The position numbers were made by a program, and so were the translations under genes. From Apostichopus japonicus (Eukaryota > Echinodermata > Holothuroidea > Aspidochirotida > Stichopodidae): a stretch of 64,000 nt of DNA. Positions 1-11,800 of this stretch are shown here, piece after piece. The notes under the pieces are model-generated. The model saw only the letters and a program-made list of their open reading frames with translations. It had not been told where the DNA came from and did not search any database. The stretch lies in assembly GCF_037975245.1 (NCBI RefSeq), contig NC_092575.1:15418310-15482309 (forward strand). The letters run 5' to 3'. The stretch's first letter is position 1. Every line of letters starts with the position of its first letter.

Positions 1-2
1 CA

Positions 3-170
3 GCCGCAACTGGCGAAACTACATATTCAAAAACTATATATCCATCGACGATAGATTATAGTGATATTGAATATGCAAGACAAATTTATCCATCGATATT
101 GGATAACAGTGATATTGAATATGAGAGACATATTCATAATTTAGTTCCTCTTTATGACGATATCAAATGA
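3..170 (+). CDS. 3' end of a gene with an ITAM-like tyrosine tail (partial)
   Basis: The frame starting at base 3 is open from the window edge to TGA at 168-170 (55 codons). It is rich in Tyr, Ile and Asp and contains two related blocks ending in SDIEY. The stretch YSDIEYARQIYPSI fits the ITAM consensus YxxI-x6-YxxI, and IDYSDI also fits the ITIM consensus. The last residues, PLYDDIK, give another YxxI. It lies upstream of a cluster of Ig receptors, so it may be the tail of a related activating receptor, but no extracellular or membrane part is in the window. The exon's 5' end is unknown. Coding status is inferred from the internal repeat and motif density, not from homology. Confidence 0.45.
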   Translation, partial: AATGETTYSKTIYPSTIDYSDIEYARQIYPSILDNSDIEYERHIHNLVPLYDDIK

Positions 171-493
171 TAAGCAGTGCCTACCACAATTATCATGATT
201 TAAGCAAAGGAAGAAAATACTTGTTTTTAAATATATATCGTTACGAAGTACGTTCATTAAAGGTACTTTTGTTAAGGTTTGTTATGATGGTCTACACTTC
301 AAAATCGAAAGACAATTTTTGCCCCTTTGTATTAATTACCCGATGAGATATTATATGTTTGTTTGCGACTACTGTAACTTTACATATTTTTTTAAATGGA
401 ATCGGATGTGCTCGAAATCACCACAGTCATTAAATTGCCGGGTTGTGTATATTGTCAAGTGTTCTATCTCTCTCTCTCTCTCCACCTCTCTCC

Positions 494-532
<39 letters not shown>

Positions 533-2530
533 ATTTGCATATTTTAAGCAGTGATATTCCAATAAAAAAAAGAGAATGTAAAGAATGGATAGAACTTGGA
601 ATTACGAATCATTTTCGGAATTATCTGATTGTACCATGGCATAGCAACGGAAAGTAAGCTATAGCTGTAAGTGTACTTGCAACTGTCCCCAAATGTTTTC
701 AAATATGGAGCTAAACTATTCTGTAAATGAAAGCGTTTGGCCAAATATTCACTATTTATTAACTTTATTTGTGTTAGCGTACTTAAATTTACTAGATTGT
801 CATATTTGTGTGTTTTAAATGTCAAGAAACGTAAGCACTATCCCCATACTATTCTTTCTATAACTTTCTTACTGTAAATATTCAATATTTATTTAAACAA
901 AGAATGACGTTTTAACTCTTTTATATTCATCCACGTTAATTTTGGACAGATTCCGCCGCTTTTTAAGTAGCCTGAGTCATGAGTTAACAACAATGAGTTA
1001 ACTTTACCAGTTTAGTCTTTAAGTGGCCATAACTAGGATCACCGTGCTAAATTTAAAAAGTTTGTGTGTTCGACGTTATTTTGAAAGGGATATTTCTAAG
1101 TACCTGACGTGATTTATTGCCAATTCTCATTCAGGACTCCATATATAATCAAATCAACAGGCTCTCTAGTGGATAAGCAATTTGCTAACAGCTTTAATTT
1201 TATTTTGGTAATCAAATGTAATTAGGATGCTAGGATGCGAGTGTACATTATTACTTGGTCATTACATGTGCTTCATTTTATTCATAATGCATTTTAATTA
1301 CATAGACTCATCAGATAATGGTACATTTAAGACTATAAATTCTCAATAAGACATGGCGTAGTATTGATAGCAATATTCTCATCGTTGTGACCGTGAAAGT
1401 GCATTGAATTTTTATTGAGAAAGAGCTTAATCATATTTCATGTTGAGATTTATGGAGGGTGTCAAAATAGTCATTAGCACAACATTACGTGTAGAAGTAA
1501 TCATCGACCTAGAGTATAGCCTACGCATGGATCACACTGCACCATTTCACAGCTAAAAGTATTTTTTATAGGAGAGGTCCCTCGACAGCTTCCCGCTGCA
1601 AAACTCATTTGTAGGTGTTGTGCTGAATAATACTTTAAGAAATGCTTTGTAGACATGTTTATCTTCACCTGATCAGAAAATAGGACACACGCATGCACAT
1701 TTTTTTGACAGTAGGCTTGCTAACCAACGTCCAAAGTCTATATGCCTCCTACCCAAACAATAAGGGATACAGTTTGTAGGAGGAGGAAAGAACAGGAAAA
1801 GAAACATTACAAATCATCACCTATCAGATGTTCATGCTATTTTCGTTTTGGTTTCATAGCACACACAGTCCCAAGCGTTTCAATATGTACACAAATGGTT
1901 CAATCCGTCGGAGACTCTGCGTTCTTTGCAGGAATAAGTCTATCCATGCAGGGTGCGTCAAGGCATGTATTCGTCCATTTTCAACGACAATATATTCCTA
2001 GTCCCAATGAGGTTTTAAAGCGTTTTGACCCGAAGTGCGAGATAACTTCAAAGTCGGCAGTAACGGCATGCGTTTCGTCAAGTCTTATACAGTTATTGAA
2101 GAGGCGTATTTCACATGGAGTTATACTTTTGACAATGCGGACCTAATATCATGTTACCTTTGGTGAAGGTTTATATAGGGCAGTGGTGGAAACTACTTGG
2201 GCAGACGCTACATATAGTTATCGTGTTTTTTAAATTTCCTAAATCACAGATCTGAAATGAAGATTTAAACTTAAATTGTAAAATGTTGTGAACTAATCTG
2301 GCCAAAGGTGTCTGTTGTAGCAATATACTATGGCGATTAAGTTGACCAATGCGAGAATGGTTCCATTTATGTTGTACAGTGAATGTAGTATATTGAACAA
2401 AATGACTTTTAGCATTCGTTCAAGTATATGCCAAGTCTGCTGTACTCCTTAACAGTTCTTAGAAATATGATTTCATCTCAGTCATACATGCTCATGTTCT
2501 TTGTTCTTACATGAAGTTACTTTCTATATA
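171..2530. other. No recognised gene
   Basis: The first 150 bases are probably 3'UTR of the partial gene at the window edge. A (CT)n tract lies at about 463-530. The open frame at 1742-2146 (+) and the antisense frame at about 2144-1985 (-, preceded by an AG) resemble no family I know. I see nothing else I can support here. Confidence 0.5.
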
Positions 2531-2620
2531 AGTTGTTCACTTGTCATGTACAACACAGTTCAATAAAATACCCGCTTCCTCTACTTATAGAGTCCTTTTA
2601 TATTTGTAGCTTATCCCACG

Positions 2621-2646
2621 TATATATATATATATATATATATATA
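2621..2646. repeat. (TA)n microsatellite
   Basis: A pure TA dinucleotide run. Similar runs occur at about 5370-5402, 6110-6134, 7490-7530, 35210-35300, 46493-46537 and 47676-47694. Confidence 0.9.
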
Positions 2647-2679
2647 CTTAATGGTCGATACACCAGTTTTTCCCTGGAT

Positions 2680-4215
2680 ACTCCCATGCAAAGCTACGAC
2701 TCTAAACATCTTAACGATAACTCGAGTTATATTCCGATTGGAAAGTTATATTCCGCATGGTTATATTCCGATTGGTTATATCCTTGATTGGAAAGAGGCA
2801 GTATGTTCGTAGTGTTGTTCACCAGTAGAACATACACCAGGGATAACTATATGCCGCGGGGTAAACAGAAGTCCCTCGCATTAAGCACAAGCATTACAAC
2901 GATACATTTAAGACACTTTCACCTCAGGCTTATGTTAAGTGTTTAACGTATTAAAAACTGCATTTTCTTTTCCAGTGATGCGTCATACGGTTTTATGCAC
3001 TGCAGCATCAGTTACAGATTTTTTGGAAAAGAGGCCAATGAGTAAAGTATATACCGAAGCTACAATAACAAAATACCGGCGTTTATAAAAACATCGGTAA
3101 AGGTAAGGAATACGGGCGTACAAGTAGTAGTAGTAAGTTGAGTCTCGTCTATCCGACATGCTCAGTGATTAACCTCCGCCACGTATCACGATCTTGCGCA
3201 AGGTTTATTACTTCCTCGAATTTGTTAATGTTAACGTGCTTAAATTGCGACTTTATTTTTCCAAGCAAGGTAGTCACGGGCCTTCCTACTGGTTTAGCAG
3301 TATGTCTCAGTGCTTCTCTTAAAGCAACCTTTGCTGGAGCGTCCTCCTGGAGTCTTGCTACATGACCGAAAAATCTCAAGCTTCTATGTGCGACTATCGA
3401 TGACCAAGGTGTTTGGTTGGTTTCATTGTAGAGCTCATCGTTTGATAACCAATTGTTATTGGTCCATCTAATGTTGAGAATATCACGAAATAGATTCCTT
3501 TGAAAGTGTCAATTTTGCGATCAAGGAATTACTCTTTAATAAAGCGTGGTTTCTTCATTACTGCTCTCTGATGTTCCGAGAAAAGTATCTTTGTTGCTAT
3601 ATTATTAATATTAAGCGCAAAAGAATTCAGAAGAGGGCCACAAGAGCCCGGGACACGTCCCTGGTGTTCCCTTTGAGAACTTCTGACTCTAAACATTCTA
3701 TTACTGAATCCTATAATATTGATGGAAACAGACAGTATGTGCCATGTTGTGTTTCACAAGTAGGCCTACACGCGGGATAATTACGCGCAGAAATGCATAT
3801 GCAGAGATCAATTTAGTTATAATCAGTAGCATACTAATGATAGAATTAAGATCTCTTTACTTCAGGTTTGTGTTGCGTGTATTCATTATGTATCCAACAC
3901 TGCACTTTTTGTTTCGATGATGACTCGTTCGATCTCATGCATCCTATGATAGAAATAACTCTTTACATGAAATGACGTTAATGGTAATTCAAGTTACATT
4001 TCATGGTTCACAAAATTCTCACCTCTTCGTGCTGAGAGCGAAACTGTTTGAAAATGTATTTAGAAAGAAAAAGGAGAGCATATCTCGCCGGTTACAAATC
4101 GTCCACCTCGTTAATACTTGACAAATATGTTTGCTGTCCCATTGTGACGCACGATGTTTTAATACTCGTCTAATAAAGAGAAAAGAACAGGAGAACTTGT
4201 ATTGCATCAGAAATC
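2680..4215. repeat. Duplicated receptor-module 5' flank (copy 1), with empty transposon site
   Basis: This block matches 13,985-14,060 joined to 26,799-27,740: the same AACTCGAGTTA, GGAAAGAGGCAGTA, ACCAGTAGAAC, GGAATACGGGCGTACAA and AGAGCCCGGGACACGTCCC words occur in the same order. The second copy is interrupted after GAGGCAGTA by the 12.7-kb transposon, whereas here the sequence runs on (bases 2801-2803 correspond to the insertion point). This copy instead carries a LINE fragment at about 3118-3543. Confidence 0.8.
3118..3543 (-). mobile_element. 5'-truncated non-LTR retrotransposon fragment (RT C-terminal tail)
   Basis: On the minus strand an open frame reads RDILNIRWTNNNWLSNDELY, then RSLRFFGHVARLQEDAPAKV and a KPVGRP segment, ending near 3149. 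The NIRW, GHVAR and K/RPVGRP words with a closing DRDTWR are typical of the C-terminal end of non-LTR reverse transcriptases. The plus-strand left end shows TAGTAGTAGTA, a short 3' microsatellite tail. The paralogous flank at about 27,045 runs straight from GGCGTACAAA into GCGTGGTT, which marks this as an insertion. Confidence 0.75.
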
Positions 4216-4335
4216 CTAAAAAAACCCGCTTTTAATAATTTGATGTGCATCATTTAGTTAATGAAATATACCCTTTTCCACATTAATAAAGAAAAAGTGC
4301 TTCTTTGATAGTTAGAACAGAAACAAACTTTATAA

Positions 4336-4838
4336 GAGAGTTTCTCTGTCAGTGACATCATCACCAGAGACAAACTGAACACCAGTCCACATATTAACAA
4401 CATTCATGATAGTATTGCTGGTATCAATGACTGTAGCTGTCAGAATGAGAATCGATTAGATAAAGTGAAAAGCTTTAACCTACAAATTGAAAACCCTTCG
4501 TGTCAATAAGAGTAAACTCAAAATGAGAAAGTTAAGGTAAGATCACAATGCTTGCTACTATGATGTTTGTGGTCATACTCACAGCTTTCATTGTCATACT
4601 TGTTTTCACTAAACTTGTTTTATTGCTGAAAATTTTGAAGGGCAAGCGAAAGCGTTCCGCAGAGAAGGAAGAATGGGTAAATCCTATTTATGAGGGATTT
4701 GAAGAAGGAAGGGAAAGAGATGAATCTACTGAGCACGAGATATCTATCATTGCTAGTCAACCGGATCAAGGAACTTTGGATGATGGAATATATCATTTGG
4801 TAGTTACTAGCAATAACAAACCTATACATGAATCTTAG
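4336..4838 (+). pseudogene. Collapsed Ig-receptor pseudogene (Ig exon remnant joined to membrane/tail exon)
   Basis: Bases 4336-4535 match the second half of exon 1 of gene A (ESFSV, NTS, then NDCSCQ in place of YDCSCQ, then FNLQIEN) but stop at TAA 4507-4509, and the YDC tyrosine of the F strand is changed. The old splice donor AAG-GTAAGA is kept at 4536. Within about 20 bases the sequence jumps into the transmembrane exon (about 4558-4838) in a different frame. That exon encodes a hydrophobic helix, the basic KRKR stop-transfer, VNPIYEGFEEG and DGIYHLVVTS. Signal peptide, first half of the Ig domain, second extracellular exon and stalk are missing, so a large internal deletion is the simplest explanation. 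The tail ORF alone (96 codons) has no signal peptide and is unlikely to be a functional receptor. Confidence 0.75.
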
Positions 4839-5370
4839 AACTCCATAACAGTTGTTGTTATCGCAAAATCGATTAATTAAGGCAACCATTTATCAAGTTA
4901 GTAACAAAGGCAACTAAAACTGTTAAGAACTCAATCTTTTCTTAACATTTCATTAGGTAGCTGAACTTAAATTTGTTATACAAACGTTATGAAATTGATA
5001 CGAAAAACATTTGCTTTGATTCCAACTTTATTTGTATCCATAACTGTGTAAATACATGCTGTCGATGCTCACAATGAAAACTTCGGATCAATGTGCTAAC
5101 CTAGAGTATAAATGTACAGAACAAAGGGAAAACATAAAGAAAATCATATCTAAAACATAAAAAGGTGAGATGAGGAGAAAGGTGTAGGGGTGGAATGGTG
5201 GGGATGGGCGATGGGCCCCATATGATATTCGGGTAATATGCTGCGAATATTGTTGATAAGACTAACGTTGTCAGCTTACCCAATTAATCATCGACAACTC
5301 TAAGTTGTCTGATGATCGCTCAACACGTGAAACTCTGAGTTACAGCTAATAGTGTTCTACAAGTCTCAAA

Positions 5371-5405
<35 letters not shown>

Positions 5406-5406
<1 letters not shown>

Positions 5407-5759
5407 CATAAAGTCTGTTCAAAGTATCTCTTTCGAGATCCGGCTTTAGGAATCACAAATGATTTTCGAGTTGGTTAGCATCATGTTTGATCTCTAGAGT
5501 AAGGCAAAATATGTCACCAAAAACAGAACTAGTATTGTTCGATACAGGTGACAAATGCCTACAGTGGAATTACGACCTTCCTTACCGGTTTAGAACCTCT
5601 AGACATACAATCAGCGTCCATGGCCTAGTTGGTTAGGGTGTCCACGTACAAAGCGGGAGGCCCGGGTTCGAATCCCGGTTGAGGCTGGAAGTTTTTTCAC
5701 TGTTCTTGATTTTCCAACTCATTACGATTTTCATTTATATATATTCATTGCCATTGCCG
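5406..5759 (+). mobile_element. tRNA-derived SINE, copy 1
   Basis: Contains RNA polymerase III boxes: A box TGGCCTAGTTGG at 5621-5632 and B box GGTTCGAATCC at 5665-5675, spaced as in a tRNA. A tRNA-unrelated body precedes them and a short tail follows. The acceptor stem does not pair convincingly, so this is a tRNA-like SINE module rather than a functional tRNA gene. Confidence 0.7.
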
Positions 5760-5777
5760 TTTACCTCCATTTCATTT

Positions 5778-6104
5778 ACATAAAGTCTGTTCAAAGTATC
5801 TCTTTCGAGATCTGGCTTTAGGAATCACAAATGATTTTCGAATTGGTTAGCATCATGTTTGATCTCTAGAGTAAGGCAAAATGTGTCACCAAAAACAGAA
5901 CTAGTATTGTTCGATACAGGTGACAAACGCCTACAGTGGAATTACGACCTTCCTTACCGGTTTAGAACCTCTGGACATACAATCAGCGTCCATGGCCTAG
6001 TTGGTTAGGGTGTCCGCGTACAAAGCGGGAGGCCCTGGTTCGAATCCCGGTGGAGGCTGGAAGTTTTTTCACTGTTCTTGATTTTCCAACTCATTACGAT
6101 TTTC

Positions 6105-6112
<8 letters not shown>
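5778..6112 (+). mobile_element. tRNA-derived SINE, copy 2 (tandem)
   Basis: Repeats copy 1 at an offset of 372 bases with a few substitutions. A box at 5993-6004 and B box at 6037-6047 are intact. Both copies run in the same direction, and the pair is bounded by TA microsatellites, so it may have arisen by tandem duplication rather than two insertions. Confidence 0.7.
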
Positions 6113-6134
<22 letters not shown>

Positions 6135-6138
<4 letters not shown>

Positions 6139-7486
6139 ACAAAAATAGGTGACCTTTTGTTTAATCATAATTATATTGTAGTGCATTAAAGCTACCGTAG
6201 ATTACGGCTGTTAAACGTCACGGCGATGAGTGCACATGAAGGCGTCGTGGGCCGGAAGCTGAGCTTCCGCTACTATTGTTTAACTTTGTTCAGTTACTTC
6301 CTGACACGTGCTGTGTGAGAGTTACGGCCAGCCTGCACTGATACGCAGGGTTAGGACACACCTGTTTTTGCCTCCGAAGAGAAAGGATCGTTATCAAAGT
6401 GGTCGTTATATATATAGATTAGAATTAGAATCGTCAAGTTGTGATTGAACTTTTGTCGTTTGTATAGTCAGTCAATTTCTCTGTGTTCGATTTGGGTAAA
6501 CCAACTGTTAGTTAGCCCTAATAACTTTATATTCTGGAGTCGTTGTGCACCGTCGCCCAAGAAGTTTTGCCGGGAATCTAACAGAGCCTAGAGTAAGTAC
6601 CAGTAATCAACCTATATATATAAATCGGTCGTATAGAGACCAGACGTTGAACACCTAAATTAACGGTGACATTAATCAGGCAGAGTGTAACTCGACATCT
6701 GTCTGGCTGGGGGTTAAATTATTCCGTATCAAGGGGGAAATTACATTTACATATTTCTGCTGGTATTCTGGACCTAACGGTAGGGCCTCTTTCATTTTTA
6801 CGGAACCACATATCTTAACTGTTGTTATATTCTAGATGTAGGGACCATCTTTCCACCCCATACCCGCGGAATTGACGGTATTCCGCCTAACAGCGGAATA
6901 CAGGGCTATTCCGCCTACCCGCGGAATTGATGGTATCCGCCTTACAGCGGGACAGAGGGTTATTACGCATAATAGCGGAACGAAGGGCTATTCCGCCTAC
7001 CCGCGTAATTGACGGTATTCCGCCTAACAGCGGAACAGAGGGTATTCCGCCTACCCGCGGAATTGACGGTATTCCGCCTAACAGCGGAACAGAGGGTATT
7101 CCGCCTACCCGCGGAATTGAGTGGATTCCGCCGAACAACGGAAAGGAGGCTTGTTCCGCCTATTTTTGCGGAATATATTATTATACTGGTTTCTGGCGGA
7201 ATTAGGAATATTCCGCAGGTCATATACTGGGACTCTACACCTGACTAGTTGTCATCAGGGTCCTACATTGTGTTGCATTGATGTTTCTTCATATATATAC
7301 TTAATAGATGTATTCAGATGTTCATTTAATGCCTGTAGCATGAAACTGAAAGCAAGTCGTGTTGTAAATAGATTGTTTATACCTACGACCTTGTGTGCCT
7401 GAGTATTTATTTCAGAACAGAACTCCGTTCCAGTGATCCTAGACTCCAGTCGAGACCTGATCTCACACCACGGACGAGGTAGCGTT

Positions 7487-7489
<3 letters not shown>
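6135..7489. mobile_element. Candidate solo LTR inserted in a TA microsatellite
   Basis: The segment begins TGTTAC and ends GTTACA, so its ends are inverted as in retroviral-type LTRs. It is flanked on both sides by (AT)n, giving a possible ATAT target duplication, though in a microsatellite this is weak evidence. No gag, pol or second LTR is visible next to it. An internal 54-bp minisatellite occupies 6865-7200. The two boundaries could coincide by chance, so confidence is limited. Confidence 0.4.
6865..7200. repeat. 54-bp minisatellite rich in TTCCGC / GCGGAA
   Basis: Two exact 54-bp units, from about 7018 and about 7072, plus degenerate units on both sides. Each unit contains inverted TTCCGC and GCGGAA words around TACCCGCGGAA. 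Because 54 is a multiple of three, several frames stay open on both strands with repeated VFRLPAE-like or RRNTLCS-like peptides. I regard these as repeat artefacts. Confidence 0.85.
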
Positions 7490-7534
<45 letters not shown>

Positions 7535-8826
7535 TATATAATGTTACTACATGAGAACACCCGTACTGCAATACAAATTACGAGGAATAGGGTTTCTGGA
7601 TGTTTTCACCATCCAAACTATCACCAACCCTTGAAGATGGTTGAATCAGGCAATACTTATTCCTCAGATAAGGGGGGGGGGGGGGTAAACGCTTCCTGAA
7701 TTTTTAAAATGAGTGAACATTACTTAACACTCTAGCAAATCGGGGATAATAAATATGAAGTTTAAGGGGAGAAGATAGGTTAAATGTCTGATAGACTCAC
7801 ATACCACAGCATATTATATGTACATTACAATATGACTATATATATACATATTGTATAAAATGTATGAAATCTACTACAGCAGTGACGATGTTGATTGTCA
7901 TCGGGTAATTGCCAAAAATCGTCTACAGGCTGGTAACATATATTTACACAAGCCAAAATCAGCCAAACTTACATTATCAAGTTCTTGAATAATTGAATTG
8001 TATAAATACATATACTTCTTGATACTAAACTTCTATTACATTAGACTTCAAGACAGTTTTGTAAAATTTCGAATATGGTTTGTGTTGTTATGTAAAATGT
8101 TTCATAACGAAATGCTTTACTGTTAATGTATATTAACAAACACCCCTAACGAAATGCTTGCCCTTAACGAAACAAATATGCCCCTAGTATTTGTTATCAG
8201 CTATTAGGATGATAAGTTCTTAACTTCTTTTTGAAGTATACTCTCCCCGCCAGGATACTATAGCTGTCTTCATTATGTATCGGGCCATTCATTTATAGCG
8301 ATATTCATTGTTCTACTGTCTATGGGGTTTCCCCTAACTTTGTAAGCGAGAACAATGCAAAGCAGTGCGACGGATACGCCTACATATCGAAAGCAGTTAG
8401 TAATGTGCGAGTCTGACTTTATTGGATTAATACATAACTTGATACACAATAGACTGAATATTACACAATATATTAAGGCTACAAAATGGAACCCGAAAAT
8501 GTAATATAATTTCACTTACAAAGGCTACAAAGGTGACTAACTATCTCTATCTAGGTTTGTTATAATAGGGATAAGTGGTGCCTCGATTTGATGCTTTCAG
8601 TATCAGGAATGACTCACAGTGTCAGATGTCTTATAACCTGTTAAACTGACGCTTAACCGCTCTATCCTAACAGTGTGCTGCAGACTGTTTGCGGTATATG
8701 AGTCTCAACGTCCGTATATATGCAAAACTTTATGATGTAACTATTTTATTGATTGCCATTCATAAGTCATATTTGTTTCCGGTAATGCAGTAAATATCAA
8801 CACATTTGAGTACACGATGAATCAAA
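7490..8826. other. 5' flank of gene A
   Basis: A (TA)n run and a G homopolymer near 7673 are followed by about 1.2 kb that matches 28,620-29,660 upstream of locus B. The shared flank probably includes the receptor promoter. No TATA box or initiator can be assigned with confidence. Confidence 0.55.
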
Positions 8827-11800
8827 ATGGACAGGAGTGGCTTTCAAGGATGTTTTATCCTTGGATTTGTTCTTTGCCTTGCATCAGGGGGCGATTCTTG
8901 CGATGGATACAGTCATAGGAATGATACCGAATTTGTTTATGGAGTACTTGGACAAAACATAACCTTGTCCTGTGAGTTACAGTCTTACTGTGAAAGAGGT
9001 CCGTGGGCATTCCGTACAAGTCCTGTGAAATATTTGTATGCAGAATCGTGTTCAGAATGCGGAGAGAGTTTCTCTGTTATTGACATCATCCACGGAGACA
9101 AAGTGAACACCAGTCTACATATTTACAACATTAATGAGAGTCTTGCTGGTATCTATGACTGTAGCTGTCAGCATGAAGAAGGAACAGATAGGGTGAAATG
9201 CTTAAACCTACAAATTGAAAACGCTTCGTATCAATTAGAGTTAACTCAAAATGAGAAAGTAAAGGTAGGTAAAACTTTGGAATATTTAATTGATTTTTAT
9301 CTAGAGTGACTTTCAATGCTTACATGACCAATTTCTGTCTATTTGATCTTAAGTAGTTTATTATTCCATAATTACTACCTATACCGTGGAAATTTCTTCA
9401 TATGTTGTCACGATCCCTGTATTATAAACACAGTCCACTCTCGAGATATTTTAGGTAGTTATGTTGGGTGAAATGATAATGGAATCATTGTTTGCCTTCG
9501 CAGGTATTTGATAACAGTTCTGGAAGTCAACATAAGGCAATACGTACAGTAAATGTTAACACCGATGACAATATCACAGCCAGATGCGTAAGCAATGCTG
9601 CAAAGCTGAAAAATAATTGCACAAACAGTAAGTTTTATTACAGCAATCATATCAATCCCATAGAATATATGTGTGATTCACTGAATACAATTCAGAAGAA
9701 GAATGAAGACTAAACATCTTAAACTATTTTAAACTCACAAATTTGTAAAGTACAAAGATGTGATGCAACACTCTATAAAATTTGGGCCAAATATTGAACC
9801 TATCTGTGACATTGGATACGGACGTATGCAACCAAGCAAGTTTGTGTAAAGTTCAACCCAGAACAAGTAAAATATGGACAGATTAACAAATTAAATTGCT
9901 ATAAGTTGATAAGTTGGTCAAACACGTCTGCATGTTAATTGTCTTGGGGCAAAATGTTGCTCAAAATGTTTGGATACATATGTACCCAGAGTTGGTAAAG
10001 AACATTGCTCAAATGTTTAAGAGTGAAGAAAAGAGTCAAGTGACTCGTTTACTTTAAGTAGTTGTTAAAGTTAAAGTGTTAGTCTTAAATTTGATTTGAT
10101 TTGATTTGATTTTATTCGGCAAAATATCATTCTTCATCTACATACAAAAAAAATTGCACATAAAGATAAACATTTAAAATACAAGATGGGAATATACTTA
10201 AATGCATCAAAAAGAAAATAACATGCCAAGGATAACCCTTCAAGCTAAAAGCTTATTTCCGAAGTGGTCCTTATAACCTTAAAAATTCCATAGATAAGAA
10301 ATAAACTATTAAAACATCTAAAACATGCAAGAAAGATATTTACAAGCTATACATTCATATGATTTAAAGGGTAGGCTTTGGCATCTTTTTTAAAATTGTA
10401 TTTCAGCAGGATGGATTTTATGTTTTCAGGTAGCCTGTTCCAGTTTTTAATTGCATTGTAATAAAAAACCAAGCCCTGTCCGTTTTAATTTTGGGAAGTT
10501 GAAAATTAAAAATACTACCTCTTGTGTTTTGGCTATAAAGACTATTTACTCTAATAAAACTCTCCCTCATATAAACTGGAGAGGTACCATGGAAAACATT
10601 AAAAACATGATTCAGACGAAGCTGTTCAGCCCTAGTGTTGATGTTCAAAATACCAAGAAATATTAGTGATGGAATTGTATAACTACATTGAGTGCTTTGG
10701 AATATGATTAAATAGTCAGAATAATTCCCCTCGCCTCATGGTATGTTATGTAATTATATGTTACACTAGAAATATTATAATATTGGCAGGTACTCAAACA
10801 AAATATCAGATCAACACCATATTTAATAATTCAAATATGTATAGTGTATGGTTTGCATTGTAAATGGTGTACGTCTCGTTTCACGTCTCTCTTCAGAGAA
10901 ATTTGTATTTTACTAAATCTTGGTATGTACTTTGTTTTAAATAAATTTGGCCATTACTTATACTGAAATATCATGGAATGAAACGAATTAGCTGATGGAA
11001 GTTGCATAAATCTCGTTTGCAATTTTGCGGTATATTGACAGGAAACGTCAAAAAACAACTGTATCCACCCAGGTTACGTTTCACCAACCTTTTAGGTATT
11101 TGTAAAAGTACCATGAGCACCGGAGTATGATCAGTGGTTGGATTTGCTTTCAAGTTACGTACTATGTATGACGTACGCACGTGATGATTACTACATACGT
11201 TCGTAATAATTATCACGTACGTACGTGATGATTACTACGTATGTAGGTATGAATTACTACGTACACGCGTAATAATCAATACGTACATACTAATTATAAC
11301 AAATGTAGGCCTACGTACATACGTACGTGCTTTTATTACGTGATATAGCCTATGTTAACACTTGTCTGACGTAAGCGAGCCTACTTGATATACTGTGTGA
11401 TACAACTTCATTTCCCATGTCCTCTCTATAGCTTCGTAGTTTTCCATAGTTGTTGTGTGACGCTTAAGAAAACTTTATAAAATCAAAGCTTCATTATTCA
11501 CGAATATTTACTTTTCAGGATCAGGGTTGTTAAAAATAAAGGAGTCAAAAGATAGATGCCGGATTAGTTGCAGAATCAAAAGGGTATGCCAGACGAAAAT
11601 CACCTTGAGTGTAATTTCCTCAACAACAAACATTCCATCAACTTCCATGACGACGGAGGAAGTTACACGAAATACTTACCTTACTATCACTAAGACCAGT
11701 ACTGTCACTTTTGCGACATCGCCATATACTACAGATATAAACAGTTCACTGACTCACACTATGTCAGAGGAAGAACCTTCTCCGCGGGACCAGACAAAAG

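Noticed and set aside
1742-2146. 134-codon frame near the window start
   Set aside because: No recognisable domain, no splice or promoter support, and an antisense frame is equally open.
5621-5690. Apparent tRNA genes at 5,620 and 5,993
   Set aside because: Pol III boxes are present but the acceptor stem does not pair and each sits in a larger repeated unit, so they are SINE heads.
6887-7248. Several repeated-peptide frames on both strands
   Set aside because: Products of the 54-bp minisatellite, open in many frames at once.
10790-10860. Possible extra exon in intron 2 of gene A (matching about 30,560-30,620 in locus B)
   Set aside because: The segment in B is open with splice-like borders but its phase does not fit the flanking exons, and in A it is interrupted.
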